The notes under the pieces were generated by a model. That model did no database searches. It saw only the letters and a list, made by a program, of their open reading frames with translations, and was not told where the DNA came from. From the NCBI GenBank assembly GCA_946479205.1, contig CAMLFJ010000192.1, positions 1 through 6,679 on the forward strand: a stretch of DNA of 6,679 nt, written 5' to 3'. The stretch comes from an uncultured bacterium. GTDB taxonomy: Bacteria; Methylomirabilota; Methylomirabilia; Rokubacteriales; CSP1-6. How positions within the stretch are numbered: position 1 is the stretch's first letter; the number at the start of each line of letters is the position of its first letter. Shown piece by piece: positions 4,979 through 6,679 of the stretch. Both the position numbers and the translations under genes were made by a program.

Positions 4979-6187
4979 ATGCGCCGGCTCACTGCTGCGT
5001 TGGTTGCGCTCGCCGCCGTCGCGCTCCTGGCCCCGGTGGTCGGGGAAGCCCAGGACGGCATGGTGAAGATCGGCGTGCTGGACGACATGTCCGGCCCCTA
5101 CGCGGACAATACCGGCCCCGGCGACCTCCTGGCCGTACGGATGGCGGTGGCGGATTTCGGCGGCTCCGTGCTCGGCAAGCCGATCGAGGTGATCTCGGCC
5201 GACATGCAGAACAAGGTGGACGTCGGCGTCGGGATCGCGCGGCGGTGGTACGAGCAGGACCAGGTGGACCTGATCATCGGGATCCCGCACTCGGCGATCG
5301 CCCTGGGCGTGGTGAAGCTGGCCGAGCAGACGAACCGGCTGGTGATGCCCACCGGAGCCGCGACTGCCGAGCTGACCGGCAAGGCGTGCTCCCCCAACAG
5401 CGTGCACTGGGTCTACGACACCTACGGCCAGAGCAAGACCCTCGCCAGCGCGATCGTGAAGCAGGGCGGCGATACCTGGTTCTTCATCACGGTGGACTAT
5501 GCCTTCGGCCACGCGCTCGAGCAGAACGCGACCGAGTTCGTCAAGGCGGCGGGCGGCAAGGTGCTCGGCTCGGCCCGGCACCCGCTGAACAACGCGGACT
5601 TCTCCTCCTACCTGCTGCAGGCGCAGAGCTCGAAGGCCAAGGTGGTGGTGATGGCGAACGGGGGCGCCGACATCACCAACGCGATCAAGCAGGCCAACGA
5701 GTTCGGTCTCGAGCGGGGCGGGCAGCGGGTGGCCGCGCTCCTCATCCAGTACCCGGAGGTGCGCGCCATCGGCCTGCGGACCGCGCAGGGCCTGCTGATG
5801 GCGGCCTCGTTCTACTGGGACATGACGCCGGAGGCGCGCGCCTTCAGCGATCGCTTCACCGCCGCCAAGGGGATGCCGCCCACCATGATCCAGGCCGGGA
5901 CCTACGGGGCGACCCTGCACTACCTGCGGGCGGTGAAAGCGGCCGGAACCGACGAGGCCAAGGCGGTGATGGCGAAGATGAAGGAGACGCCGATCAACGA
6001 CTTCATGACGAAGAACGGCCGCATCCGCGAGGACGGCCGGGTGATCCGCGACATGTACCTCATGCAGGTGAAGACGCCCGACGAGTCGAAGGGCGAGTGG
6101 GACCTCGCCAAGATCGTGGGCACGATTCCCGGCGAGCAGGCCTTCCGGCCGCTCGCGGAGGGTGGCTGCCCGCTGGTCCGGAAGTAG
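4979..6187 (+). CDS. ABC transporter substrate-binding protein, branched-chain amino acid/amide (LivK-like) family
   Basis: The 402-residue precursor starts with a Sec signal peptide: MRR, a hydrophobic core at about 4-21, and a likely cut after Ala24 in VVGEAQ. No lipobox Cys is present, so the mature protein should be periplasmic or soluble outside the membrane. The mature part is a type-I periplasmic binding fold (Peripla_BP_6), opening with VKIGVLDDMSGPYADNTGPG (29-48), with the LIIGIPHSA segment following Asp98 and a second lobe after about residue 145. Such proteins capture amino acids, amides, aromatic acids or other small acids for Liv-type importers; the ligand cannot be read here. 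No LivHMGF genes are in the window, so it is an orphan or its transporter lies elsewhere. An SDR gene begins 13 nt after the stop, so uptake and oxidation of a common compound is plausible but unproven. Confidence 0.93.
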   Translation: MRRLTAALVALAAVALLAPVVGEAQDGMVKIGVLDDMSGPYADNTGPGDLLAVRMAVADFGGSVLGKPIEVISADMQNKVDVGVGIARRWYEQDQVDLIIGIPHSAIALGVVKLAEQTNRLVMPTGAATAELTGKACSPNSVHWVYDTYGQSKTLASAIVKQGGDTWFFITVDYAFGHALEQNATEFVKAAGGKVLGSARHPLNNADFSSYLLQAQSSKAKVVVMANGGADITNAIKQANEFGLERGGQRVAALLIQYPEVRAIGLRTAQGLLMAASFYWDMTPEARAFSDRFTAAKGMPPTMIQAGTYGATLHYLRAVKAAGTDEAKAVMAKMKETPINDFMTKNGRIREDGRVIRDMYLMQVKTPDESKGEWDLAKIVGTIPGEQAFRPLAEGGCPLVRK

Positions 6188-6200
6188 GGCGGTGGACTCC

Positions 6201-6679
6201 ATGCGCTTCGACGGCAAGGTGGTGCTGATCTCGGGCGCCGGATCGGGGATCGGGCGGGCCACCGCGCTCGGCTTCGGGGAGCGGGGCGCCCGCGTGGCCG
6301 TCGCCGACATCGACGGCGGCAAGGCGGAGGCGGTCGCCACCGAGATCGTGAAGGCGGGCGGGGCCGCGACCGCGATCGTCGCGGACGCGGGGAGCCCGGC
6401 GGGCATCGAGGCGATGATCGGCGGCGCCGTGAAGACCTACGGCGGGCTCGACATCCTCCACAACAACGCCTTCGGCCAGCCCGCGCTGCCCGCGGGCCGG
6501 AGCCGGCTCGCGTTCATCGGCGATATCGACGAGGCGGTGTGGACGCACACCATCGAGCTCGGCCTCACCGGGGTCTTCCGGGCGATGAAGCGGGCCATCC
6601 CGGAGCTGCTCGCGCGGGGCGGCGGGGTCATCGTCAATACCGCGTCCATCTCCGGCCTCTTCGCCGACTTCGCCATCGG
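6201..6679 (+). CDS. Classical SDR-family oxidoreductase, N-terminal part (cut by right window edge)
   Basis: The visible 159 residues (plus two bases) are the N-terminal two thirds of a classical SDR. The cofactor loop is SGAGSGIGRA (11-20), Asp36 after strand 2 suggests NAD, NNA is at 88-90, and the serine segment VIVNTAS ends in Ser149, the likely catalytic Ser. The YxxxK motif would lie just beyond the edge. At the place of the usual structural/catalytic Asn in the VNLxG stretch the sequence reads ELGLTGVF (119-126), with Gly121 where Asn is expected. The start at 6201 follows the binding-protein stop by 13 nt with only a weak GGTGGA ribosome site; an in-frame GTG at 6192 is an alternative that adds three residues. 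It is almost certainly cotranscribed with the binding-protein gene. Substrate unknown: a hydroxyl or keto group on the imported compound would be a reasonable guess. Confidence 0.88.
   Translation, partial: MRFDGKVVLISGAGSGIGRATALGFGERGARVAVADIDGGKAEAVATEIVKAGGAATAIVADAGSPAGIEAMIGGAVKTYGGLDILHNNAFGQPALPAGRSRLAFIGDIDEAVWTHTIELGLTGVFRAMKRAIPELLARGGGVIVNTASISGLFADFAI

Noticed and set aside
4868..6406. A 512-codon minus-strand open frame opposite the binding protein and second SDR
   Set aside because: The opposite strand encodes a full signal-peptide binding protein and an SDR. The antisense product is His/Arg/Leu-rich with no recognisable domain.

Overview
This is a G+C-rich, gene-dense bacterial window holding nine protein genes and no RNA gene, insertion sequence or CRISPR array that I can see. 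Almost all third codon positions are G or C. Together with an orphan LivK-type binding protein, several SDRs and a HIBADH-family enzyme, this suggests a soil or sediment bacterium such as Methylomirabilota/Rokubacteria or a high-GC proteobacterium. That placement is inference; no phylogenetic marker is present.

Region 1 (1-2461, minus strand) is a tight four-gene operon. In transcription order it encodes a 3-hydroxyisobutyrate dehydrogenase-family oxidoreductase, a small alpha/beta-hydrolase, a DUF427 protein and a class-3 lipase-like protein cut by the left edge. The junctions are a 4-nt gap, a TGATG overlap and an ATGA overlap, which points to one mRNA with translational coupling. A good Shine-Dalgarno and a TATAGT -10 candidate precede the first gene.

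Region 2 (2462-4345) is a sugar-oxidation pair transcribed divergently. On the minus strand is an SDR closely resembling Caulobacter-type D-xylose 1-dehydrogenase (XylB). On the plus strand is an aldose 1-epimerase. They are separated by 63 nt containing a 7-bp inverted repeat. The likely joint task is anomer interconversion followed by C1 oxidation of a free aldose to its lactone; the lactonase and dehydratase that would follow are not in the window.

Region 3 (4310-4897, minus strand) encodes a small membrane protein with one N-terminal TM segment and a leucine-rich coiled coil, followed with overlap by a short PspC-domain protein. This topology and order mirror PspB-PspC of the phage-shock envelope-stress system. 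The promoter in front appears to start transcription at or next to the ATG, so the mRNA may be leaderless. The PspC gene overlaps the 3' end of the converging epimerase gene by 36 bp.

Region 4 (4898-6679, plus strand) encodes a secreted type-I periplasmic binding protein of the branched-chain amino acid/amide ABC family and, 13 nt later, a second classical SDR cut by the right edge. This looks like an uptake-plus-oxidation unit for an unknown small molecule. No permease or ATPase genes are in the window.

I found no clearly new multi-gene system. The most rewarding leads are the PspB-like/PspC pair with its probable leaderless promoter, the two divergent promoter regions with dyad symmetry about two helical turns apart, and two enzymes with apparent substitutions at usual active-site positions.
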